From assembly GCA_965215825.1 (NCBI GenBank), contig CBDCEM010000002.1, positions 744,001-808,000 on the forward strand: 64,000 nt of DNA. Direction: 5' to 3'. The first letter of the stretch is position 1; each line of letters begins with the position of its first letter. The notes beneath the pieces are model-generated. The model was not told the origin of the DNA. It did not search any database and worked only from the letters and a program-made list of their open reading frames with translations. Positions 44,119-54,027 of this stretch are shown here, piece by piece. This DNA is from JAWPMT01 sp965215825. Its GTDB lineage: Bacteria; Bacteroidota; Bacteroidia; Cytophagales; Cyclobacteriaceae. The position numbers and the translations under genes are program-made.

Positions 44119-45318
44119 TTATTGGTTGGGGTTCAGAAAATGAACTAATCCCAGTAAGCCGTCGGCAATACTTTGTGCCCATTCCTGTCCGGACCCTCTG
44201 CCAACAATGTATGCCACGAAAAGCACGTAAATTCCTAACAGGATTATCGCCTTGCCTTTACCCATGTGTTTGCCAGAAGTGAAGATCAGAACTGCCACCA
44301 CCGTCAGGATCCACAGCAGAAATCGTAATTCCAAACTAAGATCCACGACCTCAGGAGGCATAATAATGGGGCCTTTGATCAGTGTGAAAATAAATAGAGG
44401 CAGACCCAAGGCAAAACATATATCGAATATATTGCTACCAAGCGCATTGGAGATCGCATCGTCATATTGTCCGCGTTTGGCGTCTTTCATAGATATGATT
44501 GTATCCGGAAAACTGGATGCAGCGGCAGCCAGAATGAGCGCAACGAACATGACGGGAATATTTAACCCATTGAATTCACCTAAAAACGGAACAGTATAAG
44601 TTTCAGCACCAATCCACTCACACGCGATTACCAGAAAATAACAAACAAGTGCGATGGATATGGTAGAAAACACAAGTAGTGTCCAGGCGCGTGAACCATT
44701 GATAGGGGAGTTACCAAGGAACAGCGCTTCCAGGTCGAACTGGAAAAATGCTTTTATTTTCCCTGATCTGGGTTCATCATTATCCTCTTCCTCTTTTTCG
44801 CTTTCTGTGGCTATTTCTTGTTTTTCCTCTTCTGTCTTTTTGGTCATTGTGCTGAACATGTAGACGATATAGACCACATAAACCAACATCAATAACAATC
44901 CATGGTACCAATCGAGCTTTGAACCACTCACTAATACGAGAAAGATTAATTCCGCAATGATCAACGCAATCCCATCTCGCCTCATGGCTTTTTGTGACAC
45001 GGTGATCTTATCGGTAAGTCCCATGGAGATCACGGCCAATATGGCCACGGCGGGAATGACCATGCTATTGAAAATAGCACTACCGGCGGTTGTACCGATT
45101 CCCCCAGAAAAGCCATTGGCATCTTGAAGAATAAAAAGGAAGAAAAGTGAGGTGAAAACCTCGGGCATCGAACTGGCAATGGCATTGATCGTCGCTCCCC
45201 TTACCCCTTCAGATAAGTTTCTACCAACATATTCGGAGGCGGTCATAAAACCATCTCCTGCTCTCCAGATTACCAGGCAACAAATGGCAATCAGAAGCAA
45301 AGGTATTAGTATTCCCAT
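44119..45318 (-). CDS. Calcium/sodium (CaCA-type) exchanger
   Basis: A 399-residue membrane protein with about ten helices and the two inverted alpha-repeats of the exchanger family: ATINAIASSMPEVFTSLFF and AAAASSFPDTIISMKDAKRGQ followed by GSNIFDICFALGLP. Between them is a cytoplasmic loop (about 165-190) full of Glu/Lys (KKTEEEKQEIATES). It probably exports Ca2+ in exchange for Na+ or H+. Its last codon lies 3 bp beyond the end of the Rieske gene. Confidence 0.9.
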   Translation of the reverse strand: MGILIPLLLIAICCLVIWRAGDGFMTASEYVGRNLSEGVRGATINAIASSMPEVFTSLFFLFILQDANGFSGGIGTTAGSAIFNSMVIPAVAILAVISMGLTDKITVSQKAMRRDGIALIIAELIFLVLVSGSKLDWYHGLLLMLVYVVYIVYMFSTMTKKTEEEKQEIATESEKEEEDNDEPRSGKIKAFFQFDLEALFLGNSPINGSRAWTLLVFSTISIALVCYFLVIACEWIGAETYTVPFLGEFNGLNIPVMFVALILAAAASSFPDTIISMKDAKRGQYDDAISNALGSNIFDICFALGLPLFIFTLIKGPIIMPPEVVDLSLELRFLLWILTVVAVLIFTSGKHMGKGKAIILLGIYVLFVAYIVGRGSGQEWAQSIADGLLGLVHFLNPNQ

Positions 45319-45486
45319 ACGGCAAGCACGTTACTGTGCGACTCTCATATCATACAAAGACTAGAGCGAAAATAAACAATTTCGCGATGCAAGTGCCACT
45401 CAACATCAATTTCCCAGGATTTATCAACTTTTGATGCAACTATTTGCAAAATTCGGAATCATATAGGTAGGTCAAACTTACTCAAC

Positions 45487-47862
45487 ATGTTCACTAACTT
45501 CCTGAAAACTACCGTGCGGAATATGCTCCGCAATCGTGCCTATGTCATCATCAACATCATTGGACTAGGCTTGTCACTAGCCTGTTGCATTGTAGGCTAT
45601 CTAAACTTTAAATACGCAGCAGACTTTGACAAGCAGCACGAAAATCATCCGAGAATCTATAAAGTACAGGTTAATAAGACCGTGCAAGATCGCAACATTC
45701 CTTATGGAATAACTCCTTTACCGCTTGGCAATGAAATCAAAAATGACCTGGCTGGCATATCACATACTGTACGTTACACCAGTTCTGGTATGGTTTTACA
45801 AAAAGGAGATAAGATCCTCAATAGAAATATCGGATTTGCTGATGAAGATTTCTTTGAGATGTTCACCTTCCCATTTAAATATGGAGACAAAAGCGCCTTC
45901 CTTACTCCAGGAAACCTGATCTTATCTGAAAATTCCGCGCAAGTTTATTTTGGTGATATTGATCCGGTCGGTGAACTAATCAAAGTGATCCAATCTGATG
46001 GTGCGGTAAAAAGCTTTGTTGTGGGAGGGGTACTTGAAAAGATTCCACAGAATTCCAGTATTCGGTTTGCGGCAGTGACACTATTTGATAATCATTTGGA
46101 TTTCTTCGATCGGACCAATGATCAATGGCAGTCGTTTATTGCTGCGACATTCATCATGACTGAAGGAAATCAATACCCGTCTCATATCCCAGGCATACTA
46201 GACGAGCGCTATGTTGGAATTCAGAATCAAGCTCGTGAGGACTGGAAAGTGTCCGGGTTTTATCTCGAACAACTCTCGACTTTAGGGAAAAATGCTCAGG
46301 ATATTCGAGCCAACTGGTTGCTTGAGCCACCTCCGGCACCGGCGGTAACGGTTCCTTTGATCATGGCAATCCTAATGTTGCTGATCGCTTGTTTCAATTT
46401 CACGAACACTTCCCTGGCTATTTCCAGTAAAAGGCTCAAAGAAATAGGTGTAAGAAAAGTAATGGGAGGCAATAGACAGCAACTCATTTTTCAGTTCATG
46501 GGTGAAAATATTGCGCTATGTGTTGCGGCGATGATTCTTGGTATTTTGGTGTCTGTTTACCTGGTTCCCGCATATAGTTCAATGTGGGAGTTTATAGAGT
46601 TAAAGCTATCGCTAACAGAAAACCCGGAGATCTTCATTTTTCTTACGGGTTTACTCCTTTTTACATCAGTTGTAGCAGGTGCTTATCCATCATTGTATGT
46701 TTCCAGCTACGAACCAGTTTCTATTCTACGTGGAACCCTGAAAGTAAAAGGAACCAGTGCGTTTTCAAAGGTGCTGTTAGGAGCACAATACTCTCTTACC
46801 TTTTTAGCTTTGATTTCCAGCCTTGCATTTATCGGAAATGCCCGATATCAAAGAGACTTAGATGTTGGCTTTCAGAAAGATGGCGTTATCGCTGTGCAAT
46901 TGGATACTGAAGATTACCAGGCCTATTTCGATCGGGTTAATCAGGTGAGTTCGGTGGAAATGCTGGCAGGTACAGAAGAACACATCGGACGCTGGAATTA
47001 TTCCCGGACTTTGAGACAAGGAGAAACTGAAATGGAGACCAGTATGATGGACCTGGGCATCGATTATGTGCAATTGATGGACTTGAAATTAAAGGAAGGC
47101 AGGTATTTTGAAAAAGACCTCCAGGAGCACGATCGTCAAAACTCTATTCTTGTCAATGAGCAATTGGTGAAAGATTTTGGATGGGAGGAGCCCATTGGAA
47201 AGAGAGTTCAAATCAATGATACTACCCGTTTGACTGTGATAGGCGTATTAAACGACTTCTATGTATATGGATTTTGGGACCCGGTATCTCCAATGGCATT
47301 TCGACCAGCAGTAGATGAAAGAATGAACTTTGTGGTAGCTCGAATGAAACCGGAAAATTCAACCGAGACATTTGAAGCGCTGGAAGCGGCCTGGTACGAT
47401 GTTGTTCCAAATAAACCTTTTAGTGGACGTTATCAGGATCAATTCATCAAAGAATCCGATCTGGTGAACAATAACATTGCGATTTTGTTCACTTTTCTTG
47501 GGTCGCTTGCCCTTATTCTCTCATCCATCGGTTTATTCACGCTGGTGTCACTCAATGTGATCAAACGTGTGAAAGAGATAGGTATCAGAAAGGTCCTGGG
47601 AGCAAAGGTGAGTTCCATCGTGCATTTACTGAACCGCCCATTCATTTTAATTATCTCTGTCTCTGCAGTTGTCGGTACAGGACTGGCCTATGTGTTGATA
47701 GACTTGCTGTTGTCCTCCATTTTTCACTATTACCAGGCGGTAACAATAATCTCATTGGTCTTGCCATTTATTGTTTTGGCAATTATTTCTCTGACTACTT
47801 CTTCCGGGAGGGTCATGGTTGCAGCAAAAAGAAATCCTGTGGAGTCGCTCCGATACGAGTGA
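45487..47862 (+). CDS. ABC transporter permease (MacB/FtsX type)
   Basis: A 791-residue permease. Helix 1 is near the N terminus (IINIIGLGLSLACCIVGYL). A large periplasmic domain of the MacB core type (about 45-275) is followed by three helices carrying the FtsX signature (SSKRLKEIGVRKVMGGNRQQL). A second periplasmic domain and four-helix set repeat the layout (IKRVKEIGIRKVLGAKVSSI). This duplicated form is frequent in Bacteroidota. The ATPase partner is not adjacent. A terminator follows at 47892. Confidence 0.9.
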   Translation: MFTNFLKTTVRNMLRNRAYVIINIIGLGLSLACCIVGYLNFKYAADFDKQHENHPRIYKVQVNKTVQDRNIPYGITPLPLGNEIKNDLAGISHTVRYTSSGMVLQKGDKILNRNIGFADEDFFEMFTFPFKYGDKSAFLTPGNLILSENSAQVYFGDIDPVGELIKVIQSDGAVKSFVVGGVLEKIPQNSSIRFAAVTLFDNHLDFFDRTNDQWQSFIAATFIMTEGNQYPSHIPGILDERYVGIQNQAREDWKVSGFYLEQLSTLGKNAQDIRANWLLEPPPAPAVTVPLIMAILMLLIACFNFTNTSLAISSKRLKEIGVRKVMGGNRQQLIFQFMGENIALCVAAMILGILVSVYLVPAYSSMWEFIELKLSLTENPEIFIFLTGLLLFTSVVAGAYPSLYVSSYEPVSILRGTLKVKGTSAFSKVLLGAQYSLTFLALISSLAFIGNARYQRDLDVGFQKDGVIAVQLDTEDYQAYFDRVNQVSSVEMLAGTEEHIGRWNYSRTLRQGETEMETSMMDLGIDYVQLMDLKLKEGRYFEKDLQEHDRQNSILVNEQLVKDFGWEEPIGKRVQINDTTRLTVIGVLNDFYVYGFWDPVSPMAFRPAVDERMNFVVARMKPENSTETFEALEAAWYDVVPNKPFSGRYQDQFIKESDLVNNNIAILFTFLGSLALILSSIGLFTLVSLNVIKRVKEIGIRKVLGAKVSSIVHLLNRPFILIISVSAVVGTGLAYVLIDLLLSSIFHYYQAVTIISLVLPFIVLAIISLTTSSGRVMVAAKRNPVESLRYE

Positions 47863-47891
47863 TTACACTGCGGGATAGTTAAGTTGATCTG

Positions 47892-47919
47892 CTCCCTGGA
47901 TTAATTCAGGGAGTTTTTT
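47892..47919 (+). terminator. Rho-independent terminator of the permease gene
   Basis: CTCCCTG (47892-47898) pairs with CAGGGAG (47907-47913), followed by six T. Confidence 0.95.
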
Positions 47920-48115
47920 GTTTTCCTATGTGTGATAAACACGCATCCCTACGTTGTGCGCTTTAATTGGTGAAATGAGAAGTGGAAAGATCAAAGAACT
48001 GCTGATCAATATTATTTTAAGAATATTCACTGGAATACCAATTCTCTGACCCAAAAACCCTTCTTGCAAGTGAATTTTGGATATATTTTCGCTAAAGAAA
48101 GTATGGTGGGACAAA

Positions 48116-48143
48116 TTTGCAAAATAAAATTGCATTTTGCAAA
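48116..48143. promoter_or_regulatory. Candidate operator upstream of the XRE regulator
   Basis: A perfect 10-bp inverted repeat TTTGCAAAAT / ATTTTGCAAA (48116-48125 and 48134-48143), centred about 50 bp before the proposed TTG start. This is a typical site for an autoregulated HTH protein. The stretch 47920-48115 to its left has no gene I can support. Confidence 0.55.
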
Positions 48144-48178
48144 CGGTTTCCGCTTTTTGTGTAATAAGTCTATTTGAA

Positions 48179-48622
48179 TTGACCATTTTAGCGGAAAACC
48201 TGAAGTTCCTTCGTCAGAGGAAGAACCTAACGCAAACCACGTTTGCAGAGCAATACGGATTAAATCGCGGTAATGTTGATTCTTACGAAAAAGGCACCGA
48301 ACCAAAATTGAGGGTGTTGATTGAGGTTGCAAGAAGCTACAAAGTGAACTTGATGAGTATGCTGACGCTTAAGATGACATCAGAGAATTTTCATCTATTT
48401 GCCGAAGACATGCCCCTGATGTCAGAAGTAGTAGAAGACCCGGCAGCCATGTACGGGGATTCTGAAATCTACCTTTTGCTTCGTGACATAGAGGACAGTG
48501 AGGTCAAAGAACAACGAAGGGATATTTCGAAGAAGATCATGCACATGGTAAATCGCATCATGTCCGAAAACTCCACACTTCGTCGTGACATGATGGAATA
48601 CCTGAAGAAGGACCGAAAATAG
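48179..48622 (+). CDS. XRE-family helix-turn-helix regulator
   Basis: About 147 residues. I prefer TTG at 48179 (MTILAENLKFLRQRKNLTQ), because the longer frame from 48137 would overlap the operator palindrome. An XRE/Cro-type HTH spans about residues 4-60 (LRQRKNLTQTTFAEQYGLNRGNVDSYEKG). The C-terminal 80 residues are acidic and helical, perhaps for oligomerisation. The perfect inverted repeat upstream suggests self-regulation. Confidence 0.8.
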   Translation: MTILAENLKFLRQRKNLTQTTFAEQYGLNRGNVDSYEKGTEPKLRVLIEVARSYKVNLMSMLTLKMTSENFHLFAEDMPLMSEVVEDPAAMYGDSEIYLLLRDIEDSEVKEQRRDISKKIMHMVNRIMSENSTLRRDMMEYLKKDRK

Positions 48623-48740
48623 GTTCTTTAGTTACCAGATGATTGGCAGGGCTGGAACCCAATCACAGAACACCTCTCAGAATCGTTTCTTCAAGGAGTC
48701 AGAAGAGGTAAAACTTTATAGTATTTTCAGCAACCCTGTT

Positions 48741-51083
48741 TTAAGAGGCAGCTCGTTTCTCGGGTCGATTGGCGACACTCAGCTTTTCAAGCTCCCGGAC
48801 AATGCCTTCTGCTGACTTTTCTGGTCGTACCCTGAATGCCTTAAGTCCACTTACTCCTTGTAATTCTTCAAGTACAAACTGTTCGAACTGCGGAGATATG
48901 AGTCCTTTGTGGCTGAGGTATTCCAAATAAGTAAGGTATTCCCGAGCATCTTCTTCACGGTTGTAGACGATAGAAATAGTTTCGGGTTGAGTCAAACGCT
49001 CTGAGGAGTCCTTGATTAAAACTTTATCAATTCGTTTTTTGATAATCTCATAACGAATGTTGTAGGCCCCATCCACATCAAACTGCTTTTCGTCCATTCG
49101 GAACTTTACAGAAAGAGGTTGACTGTGAACCAAAATCAAATGGCCTACATCCAAAGGCATGCTGAGGTCTTGTTTTAACTCACGGGTTTTCTTGGAAATT
49201 TCGATGGTCACCAACAATTGCCACAAGCGCAGGTTTTTGAGGTATAGTCTGCTAAATTTCTTTTCTCTGGAAATCGAATCACCAACATAAATATTGTACT
49301 CCACTCCGTCGGTCTTGTACCTTTCGAAGTAATGTGGAAAGATTTCCTGTGCCCGATCTTGTTCTTCTTCAAGAACACTCGCTATGGATTCATTGATCTT
49401 CGTCAGGCTTTCTTCAAAATCCTTTCGCTTATCATAGATGATGCCCACTTCCGGATCTAACTGGTTCCAATACTTTTTAGAACTGACCTCAGTGAAATCC
49501 GACATGTCCTCTTCTAAATCACGGATCAGGGGCTCAATATCCTTCCGCAGGAAATTGACAATAAGGTTTTCATCTTCAGAGATCAACCCTTTCTTCAGTC
49601 GCGTAACTTGTTTGGCAATTCGGTAAATGGCTTCGCCAATAATGGGGAAATCTCTTCTTTTTTTACCTTCCGCCAACACTTCTTTGGCCAGCTTTAACTG
49701 CTGTGTCAGGTCTGCTACGATGGCATTGTTCCTTCGTACGGAGGAGTTTCGAATATCTGAAGAGCCAAACAAAGGATGAACATCCTTGAATACAATCTCT
49801 TCGTGTGCTTCCGAGATACCCATGCTTTCCTGCTCGATGATTTTGAACGCAGCTTCCGTAAATTTCCATTCTACGGAGGGGTGTATTGAAGTATAGTGCT
49901 CTTTGATGATTCCGCTGATCCTATTTTCCACTTCCTTCATTTTGCGAGCCATTGCATTCGCAAAAATTGGCAGGATATCTTCGATTTTAGCAAAATCTAT
50001 TGCTCGTAGCGATTCTTTCTCACTCGCCATTTCAAGATGACCGATGAATGCTCCGTCGGTATATAATGGTGCAACAATCAGGCTACGGTAATCGGGAAGT
50101 TTATCCTTACTAAAAAGTGGACTATTGGTAATTTCAGGGATAATGACTGGTTTTCCAGTTCTCTGGATCTCATCACTGATCTCGTGGAAGGCATGGAGAA
50201 AATGGGCATTTCCATCAGTCAGCAAACTGTGACTTCCTCCTTCACCACATGCCTGATAATTATTTTTGAAGGTATGGAAACTGCTGATGCCTAAGCGCAA
50301 ATCAGACACTTCCACCAACGATCGAAATTGACCCTCCACAAAACCAAAGAAGCTTGTCTCATCATTTGATTGCTCCAGGATCTTTTGCTTTAGGTTTTTG
50401 ACGATCTCCTCTTGCGTGATTTCGTGCAATGAGTAAATAGCAAACCCAGTGAATTCAAAATGTTTTGGAGGAAGCTTCTTGTACCATAACTCAAGGTCAT
50501 GGCTCTGAATCAATTCATCGATCTCTTCCGCTGATAAATCAGGTTTTTCTCCATTTAGGCAGATTTCACAGAATCTTGAGTCAAACTCTACATGGTAGTG
50601 TTTCTGCAAGCCATTGTTTTCATTCAATGTCAGGGTCATATACTCCACAGGAGGAAGCTTTACCCCATAGAACTGATTCAGAATAGCTCCATAAGCGGCC
50701 ATGTTTTTAGTCATGGCAATTTCTTCAGGACTTTTATCATTCGCCATGTTGAGCAAAGAACCCGCTTTGTCAATCAACTGCCGAAAAGGTGCTGTGGAAT
50801 AGAAATATTCCAGGGAAAAAGGACGGAAGACCGCCACAATCTGATCATTACTTACTGCTGGAGGCACCACTGCTGAAATGATCACATCAATTACATGCTT
50901 ATGTTCATCGATATGGGTGGTATCACTGATTTTCTCCCGGAGGAATGGAATTTGTTCTATTTCCTCGACCAGTTGCTTGGCCGTATTGGATAAAATAGGA
51001 TTGTCGCTATAGCGTTGCAGCTCCCAATATCCAATAAGGGTGCTCAGCTTAAGTGTACTTTTAAATGGAAAATCCTCCAACAT
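48741..51083 (-). CDS. Large GAF-domain protein of unknown output
   Basis: A 780-residue protein. A GAF-like module at about 260-390 contains KPVIIPEITNSPLFSKDKLPDYRSLIVAPLYTDGAFIGHLEMAS. The N-terminal 250 and C-terminal 380 residues are helical and charged with no recognisable kinase, cyclase or DNA-binding domain. It may be a cytoplasmic small-molecule sensor of a family found in Bacteroidota. No neighbour suggests the signal. No membrane helices are visible. Confidence 0.6.
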   Translation of the reverse strand: MLEDFPFKSTLKLSTLIGYWELQRYSDNPILSNTAKQLVEEIEQIPFLREKISDTTHIDEHKHVIDVIISAVVPPAVSNDQIVAVFRPFSLEYFYSTAPFRQLIDKAGSLLNMANDKSPEEIAMTKNMAAYGAILNQFYGVKLPPVEYMTLTLNENNGLQKHYHVEFDSRFCEICLNGEKPDLSAEEIDELIQSHDLELWYKKLPPKHFEFTGFAIYSLHEITQEEIVKNLKQKILEQSNDETSFFGFVEGQFRSLVEVSDLRLGISSFHTFKNNYQACGEGGSHSLLTDGNAHFLHAFHEISDEIQRTGKPVIIPEITNSPLFSKDKLPDYRSLIVAPLYTDGAFIGHLEMASEKESLRAIDFAKIEDILPIFANAMARKMKEVENRISGIIKEHYTSIHPSVEWKFTEAAFKIIEQESMGISEAHEEIVFKDVHPLFGSSDIRNSSVRRNNAIVADLTQQLKLAKEVLAEGKKRRDFPIIGEAIYRIAKQVTRLKKGLISEDENLIVNFLRKDIEPLIRDLEEDMSDFTEVSSKKYWNQLDPEVGIIYDKRKDFEESLTKINESIASVLEEEQDRAQEIFPHYFERYKTDGVEYNIYVGDSISREKKFSRLYLKNLRLWQLLVTIEISKKTRELKQDLSMPLDVGHLILVHSQPLSVKFRMDEKQFDVDGAYNIRYEIIKKRIDKVLIKDSSERLTQPETISIVYNREEDAREYLTYLEYLSHKGLISPQFEQFVLEELQGVSGLKAFRVRPEKSAEGIVRELEKLSVANRPEKRAAS

Positions 51084-51234
51084 TTTTCAAAGTTAACGAA
51101 TTGAAAAGTCTATAGAAATACGCTGAAAATCAGAAATATGTTCCCCAAACCAAAAAGAAATACTTTACATGAGCGGATCGGAGCTCATTTTAATTGCTCA
51201 TTGTGTAATTTTTCGCACTAAAGAATCTGAGAGC

Positions 51235-51996
51235 ATGTACATCAATCTTTCGGGCCTCAATATCCTTGTGACTGGGGCCAGCCGTGGAATTGGAAAAGCG
51301 ATATCGACAAAACTGGCGGAAGCGGGCGCAACCATTGCCGTTCATTACAACAAAAATGTACGCGAGGCGGAAAACCTTGCACACATTCTGGGAAATGAGT
51401 CAAAAGCATTCCAAGCGGACTTATCCAAAGAGGATGAAGCGCTAAAACTTTTTGAACGCGTTGCGCTGGAAATGGGGAGTGTCGAAATATTGATCAACAA
51501 TGCCGGTATTGCAAAATCAGCATCCATAATAGGAGAAGATGTTGCGTGGCAGCAGTCCTGGAATGAGACCATGCAAGTCAACTTGACTTCTCCGGCGATG
51601 CTTTGCAAAAAAGCGGTAGAGCACTTTATCAAGAGAAAGGCGGCGGGCAGGATCATCAACATTTCCTCAAGAGCAGCATTTCGAGGAGAAACCGGTGATT
51701 ATATTGCTTATGGTGCATCCAAAGCTGGAATGGTTTCATTAACCCGATCCATTGCCAAGTCATTTGGGAAACAAGGAATTAAAGCTTTCAACATTGCTCC
51801 AGGTTTTGTGAGAACTGATATGGCCAAAGAGTTTATGCAACAGTATGGAGAGGAGCATGCAAAGGGCGATATAGCTTTAGAAAGGCTTACAGAACCCAAA
51901 GACCTTGCACCATTGATCACATTTATTGCCAGCGGCATGGCCGATCATGCAACCGGCTCCACTTTCGATGTGAATGCAGGTAGTTATTTGCATTAG
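51235..51996 (+). CDS. Short-chain dehydrogenase/reductase
   Basis: 253 residues from ATG 51235 (MYINLSGLNILVTGASRGIG); the frame opening at 51169 would add 22 unlikely residues. It has the NAD(P)-binding TGASRGIG (13-20), NNAG, the catalytic Ser (NISSRAAF), YxxxK (YGASK) and the C-terminal PGFVRTDMAKEF. It is similar to FabG-type 3-oxoacyl-ACP reductases, but without adjacent fatty-acid genes the substrate is undecided. Confidence 0.9.
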   Translation: MYINLSGLNILVTGASRGIGKAISTKLAEAGATIAVHYNKNVREAENLAHILGNESKAFQADLSKEDEALKLFERVALEMGSVEILINNAGIAKSASIIGEDVAWQQSWNETMQVNLTSPAMLCKKAVEHFIKRKAAGRIINISSRAAFRGETGDYIAYGASKAGMVSLTRSIAKSFGKQGIKAFNIAPGFVRTDMAKEFMQQYGEEHAKGDIALERLTEPKDLAPLITFIASGMADHATGSTFDVNAGSYLH

Positions 51997-52067
51997 AGTT
52001 CAAGAACTTTATAAGAAGATATTTCGTCTTTATTACATTACATCACGTCACCAATAATCAAATCGCC

Positions 52068-52487
52068 ATGGAATCCAATTTTATACAACACCTTCGTATG
52101 CTGGTACGCCTGGCATTGAGTGATCAGAAATTCTCAGAAGTGGAGAAAGGCCTGATTTCAAGCATTGGGAAGGCCCATAGGTTATCCGATGAAGACATCC
52201 AGGCGATTATTTCGGAAGAACTGTCCCAGAAAAATGCGTTGAATATTCAATTCAATGCTCTGTCTTTTGACGATAAATTTGAATATCTATACGATATTAT
52301 ACAACTCATGAAGATAGATAATGAGGTGTTTTTGAGCGAGATCAGGTTTTGTGAGCAAATGGCAGACAACCTGGGTTTTGATAAGAAAGTAGTGAAAAAA
52401 CTATCTGCTCGTATTTACGGAGACCCATCTATTACTACTAATCGAGATGCGCTGAAGAGCCAGGCCAGGAAATTCCTTAAACGCTAA
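52068..52487 (+). CDS. TerB-like helical protein
   Basis: A 139-residue all-helical protein: LRMLVRLALSDQKFSEVEKGLI is the TerB helix-loop with the acidic D/E pattern, and FDDKFEYLYDIIQLMKIDNEVFLSEIRFCEQMADNLGFDKKVV is a second unit. The same pattern returns in the next gene with about 40% identity by eye (shared LYDIIQLMKID/VFLSEI and SARIYGDPSIT/SRVYSDPSIT). It acts perhaps in membrane stress; role unknown. Confidence 0.65.
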   Translation: MESNFIQHLRMLVRLALSDQKFSEVEKGLISSIGKAHRLSDEDIQAIISEELSQKNALNIQFNALSFDDKFEYLYDIIQLMKIDNEVFLSEIRFCEQMADNLGFDKKVVKKLSARIYGDPSITTNRDALKSQARKFLKR

Positions 52488-52554
52488 ATTTTGGTGATGC
52501 AAATAATAAAACTATCTTTAATCCCAACAACCCAATTATTTTAACTACTAAGCT

Positions 52555-52950
52555 ATGAGCATCCAATCCCAGCTAAGCGCGTTAATCGCATTGGCCAATA
52601 TAGACGGAGATTTTGATGGAGAAGAAAAGACCCAAATATACATGTTGGGAAAAGCCAATGGCCTCGCCAAGGAAGAGGTTGACAACCTTATCGATAATCC
52701 CGTGCCGCTCCCCGCAGTAAGCACGATGACATCAGATGAGAAATTTGACTACCTCTACAATATCGTTCAGTTAATGAAGATCGACAGTCAGGTTTACCTG
52801 AGCGAAATAAAGTATTGTGAAGACCTTGCTGAAAAACTAGGATTCAAGCGCAAAGTCATTTCTACGTTGGCCTCCAGGGTATATAGTGACCCATCTATAA
52901 CCGCGAATATTGCGTCGCTTAAGAAAGCTGTAAAAAAATACGAAGCTTAA
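52555..52950 (+). CDS. TerB-like helical protein
   Basis: 131 residues, a paralogue of the preceding gene (67 bp apart). It opens LSALIALANIDGDFDGEEKTQI, the canonical TerB acidic loop, and contains FDYLYNIVQLMKIDSQVYLSEIKYCEDLAEKLGFKRKV. The pair probably arose by local duplication and may form a heteromer. A terminator follows at 52973. Confidence 0.7.
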   Translation: MSIQSQLSALIALANIDGDFDGEEKTQIYMLGKANGLAKEEVDNLIDNPVPLPAVSTMTSDEKFDYLYNIVQLMKIDSQVYLSEIKYCEDLAEKLGFKRKVISTLASRVYSDPSITANIASLKKAVKKYEA

Positions 52951-52972
52951 AAAATTTAAATTGAGCTTAAAG

Positions 52973-53006
52973 AAAGACCAGGTGCATCATGTATCTGGTC
53001 TTTTTT
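52973..53006 (+). terminator. Rho-independent terminator of the TerB-like pair
   Basis: AAAGACCAG (52973-52981) pairs with CTGGTCTTT (52995-53003), followed by T. Confidence 0.95.
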
Positions 53007-53184
53007 ATTCAAACACTTTCAGAAGTTGAACATTTTGGAGTTGAAAAAGTCTGGCTGGTGTGTCGGGCTCAAAACCACCCTCAAGTAATTTAATGTTGAG
53101 AAAGTTGAGATAAGGATTGCAATCGCGATAAAAAATGAGGTTCTTTAATCAAGACCAACACACGATTTTTCGTGACCTAACCTT

Positions 53185-54027
53185 ATGTCCTGGAGTCATC
53201 TCTACCCTCTAGATCTGTCCGAACTGGCCTACGTTCGTGAGCAGCTTCATCAGGCCGTTCAAAGCGTTGCTGCGGTAGGCAGACACTTTTTAGAACCTTC
53301 CAAAGAGGATGAAAACGCCGTTTTGCAATGGATCCCTAACCCCAAAAGACTCGCAGGAAAGTGGATTGATACGCCAAAAGGGAAAATCAGGCCATCTATT
53401 AGTTTTTCAGAAGGACGAATCTTTTTGATCGACGAGCAAATTAAAGTGATTGACTCGTTCGAAATTCATGGCAATACATTCAATCAACTAATGGTCTGGT
53501 TTGAAGAACACATTGGAAAGCTCGGTCTTCCGGTAGAAAATTTCAATGTGAACTTACCATACGAATTGCCAAGTTATGCCACTCAAAAGAAACATGCATT
53601 TGACCTTTCTCATTTGGCTCTTTCGGATGCGTTTGCACATTACTACGCTAATTCTCGAGTCATTCTTGAGAAACTACGTAGCACCTTTTCTGAAGTAGGA
53701 GAAACAACTGTATGGCCCCATCACTTTGATCAGGCGATCTCAGTAATGCTTAAGAATTCGGGAAACCCAGAAACATCTTCCTATCTGGGTCTTGGAATGA
53801 GCCCGGGAGATTACTACTATGATCAGCCTTACTTTTATGTCAATTCCTGGCCATATGCTGAGGAGGATCAATTACAGGCCCTTAAATATGGGAAATGGCA
53901 TACCGAAGACTGGGTTGGGGCTGTACTAACAGCAGAGGAAGTTTGGGATATGGCTAATCAGCCAGAGGCTGTACTCACTTTCTATCAAGACACTTCGAAC
54001 CAGCTGAAAGATCTCTTATTGCAATAA
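53185..54027 (+). CDS. Conserved hypothetical protein (possibly DUF5996-like)
   Basis: A 280-residue soluble protein. No catalytic motif is clear. Landmarks are WIPNPKRLAGKWI, LPYELPSY, TVWPHHFDQAISVM and the Gly/Tyr-rich GLGMSPGDYYYDQPYFYVNSWPY. The layout (beta-rich N half, then helical WPHHFD region) recalls DUF5996 proteins, but I am not certain. It overlaps the convergent NAT-like gene by 12 bp. Confidence 0.55.
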   Translation: MSWSHLYPLDLSELAYVREQLHQAVQSVAAVGRHFLEPSKEDENAVLQWIPNPKRLAGKWIDTPKGKIRPSISFSEGRIFLIDEQIKVIDSFEIHGNTFNQLMVWFEEHIGKLGLPVENFNVNLPYELPSYATQKKHAFDLSHLALSDAFAHYYANSRVILEKLRSTFSEVGETTVWPHHFDQAISVMLKNSGNPETSSYLGLGMSPGDYYYDQPYFYVNSWPYAEEDQLQALKYGKWHTEDWVGAVLTAEEVWDMANQPEAVLTFYQDTSNQLKDLLLQ

